Shown here piece after piece: positions 7,270 through 16,040 of a stretch of 64,000 nt of DNA. The notes below the pieces were generated by a model. That model was not told the DNA's origin and searched no databases. It saw nothing but the letters and a program-made list of their open reading frames with translations. A program made the position numbers and the translations under genes. The stretch lies in assembly GCA_964352615.1 (NCBI GenBank), contig CAYGSG010000002.1, positions 62,001 through 126,000 of the forward strand, written 5' to 3'. The DNA is from OFTM382 sp964352615 (GTDB taxonomy: Bacteria > Planctomycetota > Phycisphaerae > Phycisphaerales > UBA1924). The number at the start of each line of letters is the position of its first letter. Position 1 is the first letter of the stretch.

Positions 7270-9633
7270 TCAGCCTAAGTCCACCGAGACATCCAACTCG
7301 ACCGTGGTCGGCAGCCTGCAAGACCGCTCGTCGCACGCCTGAAATCGCACCCCCAGCAGGGGCCGGGCCGAGGGCACCTCACCGGCAGCGTCGGGATCAA
7401 GCTCCATCGCTGCTCGCACCCGCACCACCCCCGTGTGCACCAGCACGCGGTCCTCTCCCCAGGGCTCGCCCTCGGGGTAGTCAGCGAACACGCGAACGCC
7501 GCTGCCTTCAAGCAGAAACACCCGCATCGCCAAAAGCGATGATGCCAGCTCACCCTTGCCCGGGTCACCCGCGACCACATGAAATCCAGGTGCTATGCGC
7601 AGCTCAAGCCACAACTCCGCTGGCGAGTCTGGCTTCACTTCAATCGAGTCGCGGTCCGCGTACACCTCAACGGGAGTGAAGTCTTCATCGCCCTCGGTCA
7701 GCGGGGTATCGGGTTCGAGAGCCGGGCCCAATGCCGCCAACTGAGCACGAACAGACTCCTCGTCAAACATCCTGAGCAGCGCGCGTGTGGCGTTGAGCAT
7801 GCCCGCAGCCTTGCTCGCAAGTTGGCCGCTTATGGCCCCCGCTGCGCGCACCGCTCGATCCGCCCACCTTCGATCGCCGGTAAGCTCGGCCAGATCCATC
7901 AGCGTGTGGAGCATCGCCGAGCTGCCAGTAGGTGTCGCCCCATCGTACGTCGTGCGCGGCCGAACGAACAACTCGCCCCCACCCGCCGCGTCAAAGTACC
8001 CACCGTCCGGCGCTGCGAGCCTCGCATCCGCTTGCTCGACGAGTCGGCACGCTTCGGTCAGCAGGTCCTCGCACGGCAAGCCGAGCACCCTGCCGGCCCG
8101 CACCGTCGCGGCCAGACCGCCCGCCACTATCGCATAGTCTTCCAAGAACGCCGCCGTGTGCGCACGCTCGCCCCGCGACACCCGCAGCAGCCCGCCACCA
8201 TCGTCGATGAGCCGCGTGCGCACCGCCAGGCACGCTCGCTTGGCACGATCCAGCATGGATGCATCTTCCAATGCGACCGATGCCTCGGCAAGCCCCGAGA
8301 TCATCAGACCATTCCAAGAAGCCAGCACCTTGTCATCAAGTCTCGCCTGCGGCCTCTTGGATCGCGCCTCAAGCAGTCGCTCGTTGAGCGCGTCGATTCG
8401 TGCAACAAGTGCCTCTCGATCGATCCCAGCCCTTGCCGCGAGTTCGCCAGGCATGGCTTCCAGCCGCAGCACGTTCACCGGCTCTGAGTCAGGATGGTGC
8501 GGATCGCGGAAGTTCGGACCATTATCGAGGCCGTACAGCTCCATAGCTTCGTCAGCCTCATCGCCAAGCACCTCGCGCACCTGCTCAGCGGTCCAGACGT
8601 AGTTCTGGCCCTCGTGCCCATCAACCTCCGCATCCTGAGCAGAATAGAAAGCGCCATCCTCAGCGGTCATCTCGCGATCGAGGTACTCAACAATCCGGCG
8701 AGCGATGCGCTCGTATTCAAGCGAGGTATAGACCTTCGCGGCGCGCGCGCAGAGCCCCAGCAGTTGCGCGTTGTCGTACAGCATCTTCTCAAAGTGCGGC
8801 ACATGCCAGTGCTTGTCGACGGCGTACCGGTGGAACCCGCCACCGACCTGATCGAACAGCCCGCCGCACGCCATCGCGTCGAGCGTCTTGCGGATGGCCG
8901 TGTCCATCGCGGTGCGCGCATCGTCGTTCAGCACACGCTCGCGTAGGTCCATCAAGAACACAAGGTTCACTGGCTGGGGGAACTTGGGAGCGCCGCCGAA
9001 CCCGCCGTCAACAGCGTCAAAGGCAGAGAGCTGCGCCTGAGCCGCCTGCTCGATGAGCGCCGGCGTGAGTGCCGTCGGTTCGTGCCTCGCCGACAACTCC
9101 TGCTCGACCGCTTGGCTGATCGCCTCGGCGCTCTCTAGGACTCGCTCGCGTTGCTCATGCCAGCTACGGCTGATCCCCTCAGCGAGTTGGACAAGCGTCG
9201 GGTGCGTGCCCGTGCGCTCGCTCGGTCGTGCTGGAAAGTAGGTGCCGCAGTAAAACGGCCTGAGTCGATCGGGCTCGATGAATACCGTCATCGGCCACCC
9301 ACCGCGGCCTGTTGTAACGAGCGTCGCCGCCATGTATAGATCATCGAGATCGGGCCGCTCCTCCCGGTCCACCTTGATGCATACGAAGCTTTCGTTCAGC
9401 ATCTGGGCGATCTCGGCGTCCTCGAAGCTCTCGCGCGCCATGACATGGCACCAGTAACATGTGCTGTACCCGACGGACAGAAAGATCGGGACATCCCGAC
9501 GCCGTGCTTCGCTGAAAGCAGCCTCGCCCCAAGGCCACCAGTCGACCGGGTTGTGCGCATGGTCGAGCAGGTACGGGCTCGTCGACCTCGACAGCCTGCT
9601 GGGTGTCTCTGAATTTCCGTTGCGTGCTGTCAT
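7270..9633 (-). CDS. DUF255 thioredoxin-fold / YyaL-like protein with a C-terminal DsbD-alpha-like domain
   Basis: 787 residues from ATG 9633, chosen because it overlaps the upstream gene's stop as ATGA; 9654 is an alternative. Residues ~15-170 are the DUF255 (YyaL/SSP411) thioredoxin-like domain: YLLDHAHNPVDWWPWGEAAF, then a CYWC motif in YSTCYWCHVMARESF, then GGWPMTVFIEPD. Residues ~190-620 are the alpha/alpha-barrel part (VGGGFHRYAVD, HVPHFEKMLYDNAQL). The last ~130 residues resemble the N-terminal domain of DsbD (FHVVAGDPGK, FQACDERSCRLPTTVELDV with two Cys). The usual DUF255 protein ends before this domain. Last of a coupled four-gene set. Confidence 0.82.
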   Translation of the reverse strand: MTARNGNSETPSRLSRSTSPYLLDHAHNPVDWWPWGEAAFSEARRRDVPIFLSVGYSTCYWCHVMARESFEDAEIAQMLNESFVCIKVDREERPDLDDLYMAATLVTTGRGGWPMTVFIEPDRLRPFYCGTYFPARPSERTGTHPTLVQLAEGISRSWHEQRERVLESAEAISQAVEQELSARHEPTALTPALIEQAAQAQLSAFDAVDGGFGGAPKFPQPVNLVFLMDLRERVLNDDARTAMDTAIRKTLDAMACGGLFDQVGGGFHRYAVDKHWHVPHFEKMLYDNAQLLGLCARAAKVYTSLEYERIARRIVEYLDREMTAEDGAFYSAQDAEVDGHEGQNYVWTAEQVREVLGDEADEAMELYGLDNGPNFRDPHHPDSEPVNVLRLEAMPGELAARAGIDREALVARIDALNERLLEARSKRPQARLDDKVLASWNGLMISGLAEASVALEDASMLDRAKRACLAVRTRLIDDGGGLLRVSRGERAHTAAFLEDYAIVAGGLAATVRAGRVLGLPCEDLLTEACRLVEQADARLAAPDGGYFDAAGGGELFVRPRTTYDGATPTGSSAMLHTLMDLAELTGDRRWADRAVRAAGAISGQLASKAAGMLNATRALLRMFDEESVRAQLAALGPALEPDTPLTEGDEDFTPVEVYADRDSIEVKPDSPAELWLELRIAPGFHVVAGDPGKGELASSLLAMRVFLLEGSGVRVFADYPEGEPWGEDRVLVHTGVVRVRAAMELDPDAAGEVPSARPLLGVRFQACDERSCRLPTTVELDVSVDLG

Positions 9634-10601
9634 CGCCGCCCCACCACTCGGCACACCAGACTGAACACGCGCTGCCCTTCGAGCGGATCGTGCACAGCGG
9701 GCAGGACAGTTGTCATCGACTCGGCGCTCTGACTGACCGCACGAGGATGCGACACCGCACGCAGCGCCGCCACGCTCGATCGGAGCACGGCATCCATCGG
9801 CAGGCTCACGCCCTCAATCGAGAGCATCCCCTCGATGACGTGGAGCCCGTCCTCGTCGTCGCACGGCTCGGTAAGCTCAACCCTGTACTGCTCGAAGCAA
9901 GCCGACCAGTGCTCGCCGAGTGGACGCCACGATGGCGATGGAGCAACCGGTTCGCCGCACGCGACCGCGTGCGCCGCCTCGTCCATCGCCGTTGCAAGCG
10001 CAACGCGGGGCTCCTCCATCAGTTCGCGCAGACGTGCGATGCGCCCTGCGGAGGCCTGAAGCAGGACCGGAACCGCGAATGCAAAGAGCTTGTCAGTCAT
10101 ACGGCTCTCGGCCCGCTGAGCCACACTCGTTGCTGCCGACCGCATGGCATAGCCGTTGCGCTGCACAGCGAAACGATCGAGACCGGCAGCCACAGGAACG
10201 CTCACAGCCGGGTCCGGCCCGCCGCGGAGAACGTCCCGAGCGACGTTGCGCATCACCCGGTCCTCGTCGAGCGCGCTGGCTGGCATGAGCGGTCGCAAGG
10301 CCGCGAAACGTTCGTCGGCGCGAATCTGCGAGCCCACCCTGCGAATCTGTGCATCCGGGCTTGCGACGGCGTCACCCATGCTCAGCAGCCCCGACTCCCA
10401 CAACGGCATCGACCATTGCCACGACTCGATCATGTCGAGGTACGCCGGCTCATCGCGCGCCGCACGCTCGGCCTCGTCGCGGTCCGTGCGCTCGGCGAGC
10501 GTCGGTAGGAACGTCACGACCTCGTCCGCGATGCACAGCGCCGCCATCGCGGGCGGCTCGCGCGTCGTCAGGTGGTACGGGCTGAGCACGGCCAGGCTCA
10601 C
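9630..10601 (-). CDS. Protein of unknown function
   Basis: 323 residues; no family recognised. The start is GTG at 10601 overlapping the hydrolase stop (GTGA), and its own TGA overlaps the next ATG, so it is translated as part of the coupled set. No signal peptide or clear membrane helix is seen; one moderately hydrophobic stretch (MTDKLFAFAVPVLLQASAG) lies mid-protein. Acidic and Arg-rich helices dominate, with Trp/Pro motifs (SWQWSMPLWESGLLSMGDA). It may be a cytoplasmic partner of one of its neighbours. Confidence 0.6.
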   Translation of the reverse strand: MSLAVLSPYHLTTREPPAMAALCIADEVVTFLPTLAERTDRDEAERAARDEPAYLDMIESWQWSMPLWESGLLSMGDAVASPDAQIRRVGSQIRADERFAALRPLMPASALDEDRVMRNVARDVLRGGPDPAVSVPVAAGLDRFAVQRNGYAMRSAATSVAQRAESRMTDKLFAFAVPVLLQASAGRIARLRELMEEPRVALATAMDEAAHAVACGEPVAPSPSWRPLGEHWSACFEQYRVELTEPCDDEDGLHVIEGMLSIEGVSLPMDAVLRSSVAALRAVSHPRAVSQSAESMTTVLPAVHDPLEGQRVFSLVCRVVGRR

Positions 10602-11803
10602 GGAGCGCCCCCGGCCTGGGCCGGTTGATCAGCGACCGCGTCGATCCAGTCCACCAGATCGCCTGCCCGCATGGGCAGGTAGCCGAGGAACAGCAGCTCG
10701 TGTCCCATGGCCGCTGTCCACTGTTCGGGTTCCCCGAGCCGTTGCCAAAGAATACGGCCAAGCCGAGCGGGCACCGCCTTGTCCTTGCTGCCCTGAATCA
10801 TCAAGAGCTTCACGCCCTCGACCAGCGGCGCGGTGTGGTAGGGTTCGAGCGTCGGCACTTCGCGATAAGCCGAGACGATTTCCGCGAGTTTCTCGGCGTC
10901 GACCTGCCCGCCGAGCCAATCGAGTTGCAGGCCCCCAAGAAATCCCGCGTAGGCACTGGTCTGGCTCATGGTGAGCACATCAGCACCAGCGCCAATCAGG
11001 ACCGCAGCATCAAACGCGGGTGCGCTGTGGTTGTCATTGATCGTTGACAGGATCGCGGGAGATGCGAGCGTTCCACCGCTCATCGCCAAGAGAACGCGAG
11101 GACCGGGCTCATCGGATACCGCGCGAAGCGCATCCTCGACGCTGCGGACCATCGATAGCATTCGGCATTGCACATGCATCGCGAACTCGTTGGCGACCTC
11201 TGCCGGCTCGCGTCCCACCGTGCGCACGCCGTAGTCTTCGGTATACCCAGACGGATGCGCGAGCATGCGCATCACGCCCCAGCCCCGGCCACGCAAACCG
11301 GTTATCAGCATCTCGATGGGAGGCTCAGGGGTGCCGAGCATCCCAGGCAGCAGCACCACGACGCCTCGCTGGTCGCGCTCGGAAATCGGCTCGTAGTACG
11401 ACCACCATGTGCGGTCGATTCTCGCTCGGCCCTCGTGAACGAACCACTGCGTTTGGCGGTAGCTGCGCGCCGGTTCAGCGCGAAGCATCCAGGCGCGGTA
11501 CCCAAGCGGGCCTTCGAGAATAAGCCCGCTGCCCGGCCCTTCCCAGAGCAGCTCCAGGCTGTCACCGATTCGATCTCGCTGGATGCGCTGCGCGAGCGCC
11601 TCATCCACAACCTTGCCTCGCGCCGATCTGCTGCCAACGGTCGCGAAATACCAACCGTCGTAGCGGAGTTCGATCGGTTCAATCTCGGAAGCGTGTTCCC
11701 ACTCCTCGCCTAGCGCTGGCAGGAACGCACGCTGCGCCATCGCGGACGGTGCCGCGAGGCACACCAGCAGGCAGGCAATCGTGCTCACGAAGCGGGCCAT
11801 CAT
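10598..11803 (-). CDS. Exported alpha/beta-hydrolase-like protein
   Basis: 401 residues from ATG 11803 (MMARFVSTIACLLVCLAAPS), which overlaps the galE stop as ATGA and gives a clean signal peptide ending near AMAQ. The start at 11893 would bury this signal. The fold is suggested by VVVLLPGMLGTPEPP (first strand and oxyanion turn), LLAMSGGTLASPAIL (nucleophile elbow; A-x-S-x-G rather than G-x-S-x-G), MIQGSKDKAVPA (acid strand) and AMGHELLFLGYLP (catalytic His). Probably a periplasmic esterase or lipase; substrate unknown. The 3' end overlaps the next gene by GTGA. Confidence 0.65.
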   Translation of the reverse strand: MMARFVSTIACLLVCLAAPSAMAQRAFLPALGEEWEHASEIEPIELRYDGWYFATVGSRSARGKVVDEALAQRIQRDRIGDSLELLWEGPGSGLILEGPLGYRAWMLRAEPARSYRQTQWFVHEGRARIDRTWWSYYEPISERDQRGVVVLLPGMLGTPEPPIEMLITGLRGRGWGVMRMLAHPSGYTEDYGVRTVGREPAEVANEFAMHVQCRMLSMVRSVEDALRAVSDEPGPRVLLAMSGGTLASPAILSTINDNHSAPAFDAAVLIGAGADVLTMSQTSAYAGFLGGLQLDWLGGQVDAEKLAEIVSAYREVPTLEPYHTAPLVEGVKLLMIQGSKDKAVPARLGRILWQRLGEPEQWTAAMGHELLFLGYLPMRAGDLVDWIDAVADQPAQAGGAP

Positions 11804-12828
11804 GCTCCCCCGGCGTACCCCCGCGGGTGCCTTTGGTACCACGCCCAGGCACTGGCGACGATCTGGTCGACGTCCGTGATTGAAGCGGACCACCCGAGTT
11901 CATCACGGATGCGAGCGGGGTTGGCGAAGAGCTGCGCGGGGTCGCCATCGCGCCGCTGTCCCTCAAGCACTTTGAGCTTCTGCCCAGTGACGCGCTGCAC
12001 GCTGTCGATGATCTGCCGCACGCTGAGCCCCTCGCCTGTGCCGAGGTTGTACTTGCGCCGGTCGCCCGGCACAAGGCAGCGCATCACCTTGACGTGCGCA
12101 TCAACAAGGTCTTCAACATGGATGTAGTCGCGGACGCAGGTGCCGTCAGGCGTGGCGTAGTCCGTGCCGAAAATCGTCACATGCTCGCGCTGGCCAAGAC
12201 AACACTGGAGCACGACGGGGATCAGGTGCGTCTCGGGGTCGTGGTCCTCACCGAGAACGCCTTCGGCATCGGCACCCGCAACGTTAAAGTAACGAAGAGC
12301 CGCGAATGAGAACGGCTTGCCTGCGCGCTGGGCGGCCGTGGTCACGTCATCAAGCAGGTGCTCGACATGCAGCTTGCTCACGCCGTAAGGGTTGATGGGC
12401 TTCTGTGGCTCATTCTCAGAAATCGGTACGACCCTCGGCTCGCCGTAGGTCGCGCACGTGGAACTGAAGACAAACCGTTGCACGTCTGCTTCGAGGCAGG
12501 CATCGACCAGTTCGACGACCTCGGACATGTTGTTGCGGTGGTACAGCACCGGCTCATCGACCGATTCGCCCACGAGTGCGAACGCGGCGAAGTGCATGAC
12601 TGAATCAACCCCGTGGTTGCGGAGCGTGGCCAGCACCGCGTCGCGGTTGCCGACATCGCCCCGTACAAAGTGGCAGCGGTCGGGTGCGATGGCGATGAGT
12701 CGATCGATGGCGGCCTGATGCCCTCGAGAAAGGTTGTCGACCACGACCACGTCTTGGCCGTCGGCGAGCAGCCGCTTGACCGCATGCGACCCGATGTATC
12801 CTGCTCCGCCCGTGACCATGACCGCCAT
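11800..12828 (-). CDS. galE: UDP-glucose 4-epimerase
   Basis: 342 residues, the normal GalE length. Rossmann NAD site VTGGAGYIGSHAVKRLL at the N-terminus, then the active-site SSTCATYGEP and YGVSKLHVE (Tyr-x-x-x-Lys), and the C-terminal sugar-binding segments (TCVRDYIHVEDLVDAH, YNLGTGEGLSVRQII). Interconverts UDP-glucose and UDP-galactose for surface polysaccharides and galactose use. First gene of a coupled minus-strand set with a hydrolase, an unknown protein and the DUF255 fusion; the reason for the grouping is not evident. Confidence 0.95.
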   Translation of the reverse strand: MAVMVTGGAGYIGSHAVKRLLADGQDVVVVDNLSRGHQAAIDRLIAIAPDRCHFVRGDVGNRDAVLATLRNHGVDSVMHFAAFALVGESVDEPVLYHRNNMSEVVELVDACLEADVQRFVFSSTCATYGEPRVVPISENEPQKPINPYGVSKLHVEHLLDDVTTAAQRAGKPFSFAALRYFNVAGADAEGVLGEDHDPETHLIPVVLQCCLGQREHVTIFGTDYATPDGTCVRDYIHVEDLVDAHVKVMRCLVPGDRRKYNLGTGEGLSVRQIIDSVQRVTGQKLKVLEGQRRDGDPAQLFANPARIRDELGWSASITDVDQIVASAWAWYQRHPRGYAGGA

Positions 12829-12995
12829 GCGTTCTTCCCTTCCGCGATGCGCCGGATGATTCCGACCCGCGAGCCATCATACCCGCTCGCCGTCCTCCGA
12901 TGGCCGTGTGCCACCCGCCTGAGCCAGCCCCCGCCGCTACCATCGGCCCACGTTTCCCAGACAGCGCTCTGCCATGACAATTCCTTGACGATGCC

Positions 12996-14033
12996 ATGAC
13001 GACCCAACCACCGACGCCACCCACCGATGCTGAGCCCCGCACGGGCCGAGTGCCGATCGTTCGCGCGTTCCTCGGCGGCGCGCTCATGGGTCTCGCCAAT
13101 CTTGTACCAGGAGTCAGCGGCGGGACCATGCTCGTGGCAGCGGGCATCTACGACCGGTTCATCCAAGCGATCGCATCGGTCACCCGGCTGCGTTTCGCGG
13201 GCGGTGCTCTGCTGCTGCTCAGTGTCGTGGTGCTCGGAGCGGGGCTGGCCATCGGCGGCGGGGCCAAAGGGGTGTCGCTCGCGCTCGCCGAGGCACGCTG
13301 GCAGACGTACTGCGTGTTCATCGGGCTGACGCTCGGCGGTGTGCCCGCGATGGTCACGTTCTGCAAGCCTTTCTGCAAGGGCACCTGGATCGGAGTCGCG
13401 GTCGGCGCCGCGGTTATGGCGTCGCTGGTTGTCGTCCAGAGCCAGACGCCGGCCGGAGCCACAGCGGGCGGTTCCAATGCTGTAATGCTCGCGGTCGGTG
13501 GCGCCGCAGGCGCGGGCGCGATGATCCTGCCGGGAGTCTCAGGCGCTTACCTGCTGCTGCTCCTGGGCCAGTACCGCATCATCGTTGATTCGATCCGCGC
13601 GGCGGTCTCCGCTTCCACTTCTGGAGATATTGCAGGTGCCGCAGCGCAGCTGCATGTGCTCGTCCCCGTGGGTATCGGCGTGCTCATCGGGATCGTTGGG
13701 ATCTCGAACCTGCTTCGAATGGCGCTTCGGCGCGCGCGCAATCTCACTTTGGGAATTCTGCTCGGGTTACTCCTGGCAGCGCCCGCAGGCCTCTGGCCCT
13801 ACAAGGCCGCGCAGCCGCCATCGGTGGGCGATGTGTTCAAGGGTGCATCGGTCACCGCGCAGACCCTCGCCGAGGTGCAAGACCCGTCGAATGCGAAAGA
13901 CTGGCCCGAACAGTTCTTCAGACCGACACCGGCTCAGGTGGGTCTGAGTGTGTTGTTCATCGCCGTTGGGGCTGGTGTCACGCTCGGCGTATCGGTCATG
14001 GGAACCCGGCTGGAAACTCGCAAAGCAAACTAA
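12996..14033 (+). CDS. DUF368 family membrane protein (putative polyprenyl-phosphate transporter)
   Basis: 345 residues with about eight hydrophobic segments. GALMGLANLVPGVSGGTMLV near residue 30 and GAMILPGVSGAYLLLLLGQY near residue 175 are the paired PGVSG repeats that define DUF368. Members of this family have been linked to recycling of undecaprenyl phosphate across the inner membrane. It is divergent from galE with a 167-base gap, and its stop overlaps the end of the convergent lgt by 4 bases. Confidence 0.85.
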   Translation: MTTQPPTPPTDAEPRTGRVPIVRAFLGGALMGLANLVPGVSGGTMLVAAGIYDRFIQAIASVTRLRFAGGALLLLSVVVLGAGLAIGGGAKGVSLALAEARWQTYCVFIGLTLGGVPAMVTFCKPFCKGTWIGVAVGAAVMASLVVVQSQTPAGATAGGSNAVMLAVGGAAGAGAMILPGVSGAYLLLLLGQYRIIVDSIRAAVSASTSGDIAGAAAQLHVLVPVGIGVLIGIVGISNLLRMALRRARNLTLGILLGLLLAAPAGLWPYKAAQPPSVGDVFKGASVTAQTLAEVQDPSNAKDWPEQFFRPTPAQVGLSVLFIAVGAGVTLGVSVMGTRLETRKAN

Positions 14034-15139
14034 GCCTTCCGCAACCAGCCGAGCAATCGCTCTTGGCTTCGCAGTGGTCCCCGAGTCACCGCCCACAAGA
14101 GCGCGAGCCCGGCCGCCACCATGAGCACGCTGAGCCATTGCCCGCGACTGAGGCCCACGATGGTCGCTTGTGCGAGGTGGCTGTCGGGCAGCCGAACGAG
14201 TTCGGTAAGCACCCGCCCCACGCCGTAAACAATGAGAAACCACGCCCCCACCACTCCCGGCACACGCGGCTTGCGCGCGATCCACCAAACGACCAGCCCC
14301 GTGAGCACGCCCTCGGCGAGCGCTTGGTAGAGCTGCGTTGGATGGCGAGCATTGAGCAGCCTCGCGAGGTCTTGTGCCGCCGAGGCACTGCCATCGCGCG
14401 TTGCCTCTGCGAGCGCTGCCAAGTGCCCGATCGCAGCGTTCACGAACGGCTCTTCGTCGCCGAGCACTGGGGCAACCGGCACACCCGCGCTCTCCGCGAT
14501 GAGCGAACGCTGGGCCTCGGATAGTTGCTCCCACCGCTCGGGCGCTTCCTGCCAATACCGAACGGACCACCACGGAGCGGGCTCGCCCGGCCCGGCGACG
14601 ATCTTGCCCAGCAGTTCGCCGTTGATGAAGTTGGCAAGCCTGCCCATCGCCAGGCCCGGAGTCCCGATCAGCGCAATGAGGTCGATCACATGCAAGAACG
14701 GGCACGCGCCTTTAACCCTTTGTTCTGGATCTTGATCCGCGTCGGTCTTCCAGCCCTTGCGGATGCGCATCGCAGCGACGCACACGCCGATGATTCCCCC
14801 GTGGCTGGCCATGCCGCCCTTATGCAGCGCGAGCAAGTCCCAGAACGGGAAGTCACCGGTAAACCCGATGAACAAACTCGGCTTATAGAAAAGGGCATAG
14901 CCAACGCGCCCACCGATCAGCACGCCGCCAACGAGCCAGACGATCACGTCGAGCGAGCGGTCGCGCGGGATCGGGGTCGCTCGCCTGCCCGCGAGCAGCC
15001 AGAGCAGGTACCACCCGACCATAAACCCGAGCACGTACGACAAGCCGTACCACCGGATTTTGATCGGCCCGATGGATACCAGCACCGAATCCAGTGTGTG
15101 CAGCCATGCATCGGCAAGCGTGAGCACGTCGGGGGTCAC
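14030..15139 (-). CDS. lgt: Prolipoprotein diacylglyceryl transferase
   Basis: 369 residues, longer than the usual ~270-290. Family motifs: IRWYGLSYVLGFMVGW, KGGMASHGGIIG, the signature MGRLANFINGELLGK, and RHPTQLYQALAEG near the end. Lgt attaches diacylglycerol to the lipobox Cys of lipoproteins in the inner membrane. About 75 residues of polar, helical sequence (from WEQLSEAQRSLIAESAG to QDLARLLNARHP) separate the signature from the RHP motif and account for much of the extra length. Overlaps tatD upstream by 4 bases (stop/start), and there are lipoproteins in the window for it to act on (34686). Confidence 0.92.
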   Translation of the reverse strand: MTPDVLTLADAWLHTLDSVLVSIGPIKIRWYGLSYVLGFMVGWYLLWLLAGRRATPIPRDRSLDVIVWLVGGVLIGGRVGYALFYKPSLFIGFTGDFPFWDLLALHKGGMASHGGIIGVCVAAMRIRKGWKTDADQDPEQRVKGACPFLHVIDLIALIGTPGLAMGRLANFINGELLGKIVAGPGEPAPWWSVRYWQEAPERWEQLSEAQRSLIAESAGVPVAPVLGDEEPFVNAAIGHLAALAEATRDGSASAAQDLARLLNARHPTQLYQALAEGVLTGLVVWWIARKPRVPGVVGAWFLIVYGVGRVLTELVRLPDSHLAQATIVGLSRGQWLSVLMVAAGLALLWAVTRGPLRSQERLLGWLRKA

Positions 15140-15954
15140 GCGCTGGCTCCGCGCCCTGCGGGCCTGAGTGACCGTGCATCGATGCCGAAGAACCGGTGTG
15201 TGTTCTCGTCGATCAGGTCTTCGAGGGCTGCGTAGCTCATGCCTCTCACCTCAGCGAGCCGCTCTGCGGTGAGCCTCGCAAAGCCGGGCATGCAGGGGCG
15301 CGCGCCACGCTTGGGCTCGGGCGACAGGAACGGCGCATCGGTCTCGACCATGATGCGGTCCGCAGGCGCGATACGGGCGGCTTCTCGCACATCGGGCGCG
15401 TTGCGGTACGTCAGCACCCCCGTGAACGAGAGCATCGCTCCGAAATCAAGCACCGCCTTGGCATCTTCCACCGAACCCGTAAAGCAATGGAACACAAACC
15501 GCGATGGGTCAAGCGAGCTTGCCTTAAGCACGGGTAGCAGATCGTCGAACGCCTGTCGGCAGTGGATCACGATCGGCTTCACAAGCCCGCCCGAGTGGCA
15601 CGCCTCGATCGCAGCAAGCTGTTCATCGAGCACCTCCCGCTGCGTGTGCCGTTCGGGCCTGTCGTAGTGGTTATCCAGCCCGAGTTCGCCCCATGCCACG
15701 CACTTGGGGTCCTGGCCGACGTGCCCAAGCAGCCGCCAGTCATGCGGGCCTTTGTCGCTATAAAGAGGATGCACGCCGACGGTGAACCACACACGATCGT
15801 GCGCACGCGCTATCTGCTGGCCTTGCTGGGCATCGTGCAGCGTGGTCGCGATGGTGATGACACCGTAAACACCCGATCGCTCGGCATCCGCCAGCACCGC
15901 CGGGACGCGGTCGCGGAAGTCGGGAAAGCCGAGGTGGCAGTGGGTGTCGATCAC
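15136..15954 (-). CDS. tatD: TatD family metal-dependent DNase/hydrolase
   Basis: 272 residues if it starts at GTG 15954 (VIDTHCHLGFPDF), as in the family; the ATG at 16056 would add 34 residues of unlikely leader. Metal ligands and motifs present: DTHCHLG, GVHPLYS, GELGLDNHYDR, KPIVIHCRQAFDD, FHCFTGS, ETDAPFL. TIM-barrel hydrolase with DNase/exonuclease activity in studied members. Stop overlaps the lgt start. Confidence 0.9.
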   Translation of the reverse strand: MIDTHCHLGFPDFRDRVPAVLADAERSGVYGVITIATTLHDAQQGQQIARAHDRVWFTVGVHPLYSDKGPHDWRLLGHVGQDPKCVAWGELGLDNHYDRPERHTQREVLDEQLAAIEACHSGGLVKPIVIHCRQAFDDLLPVLKASSLDPSRFVFHCFTGSVEDAKAVLDFGAMLSFTGVLTYRNAPDVREAARIAPADRIMVETDAPFLSPEPKRGARPCMPGFARLTAERLAEVRGMSYAALEDLIDENTHRFFGIDARSLRPAGRGASA

Positions 15955-16040
15955 AGCTTCACGATAGCAGCCGGGTCGGCTGTTCGGGAGGGCATGGGAT
16001 GTGGCTGGCTGCCTTGGCAGGTTACACTGCGGGCGTGCCC

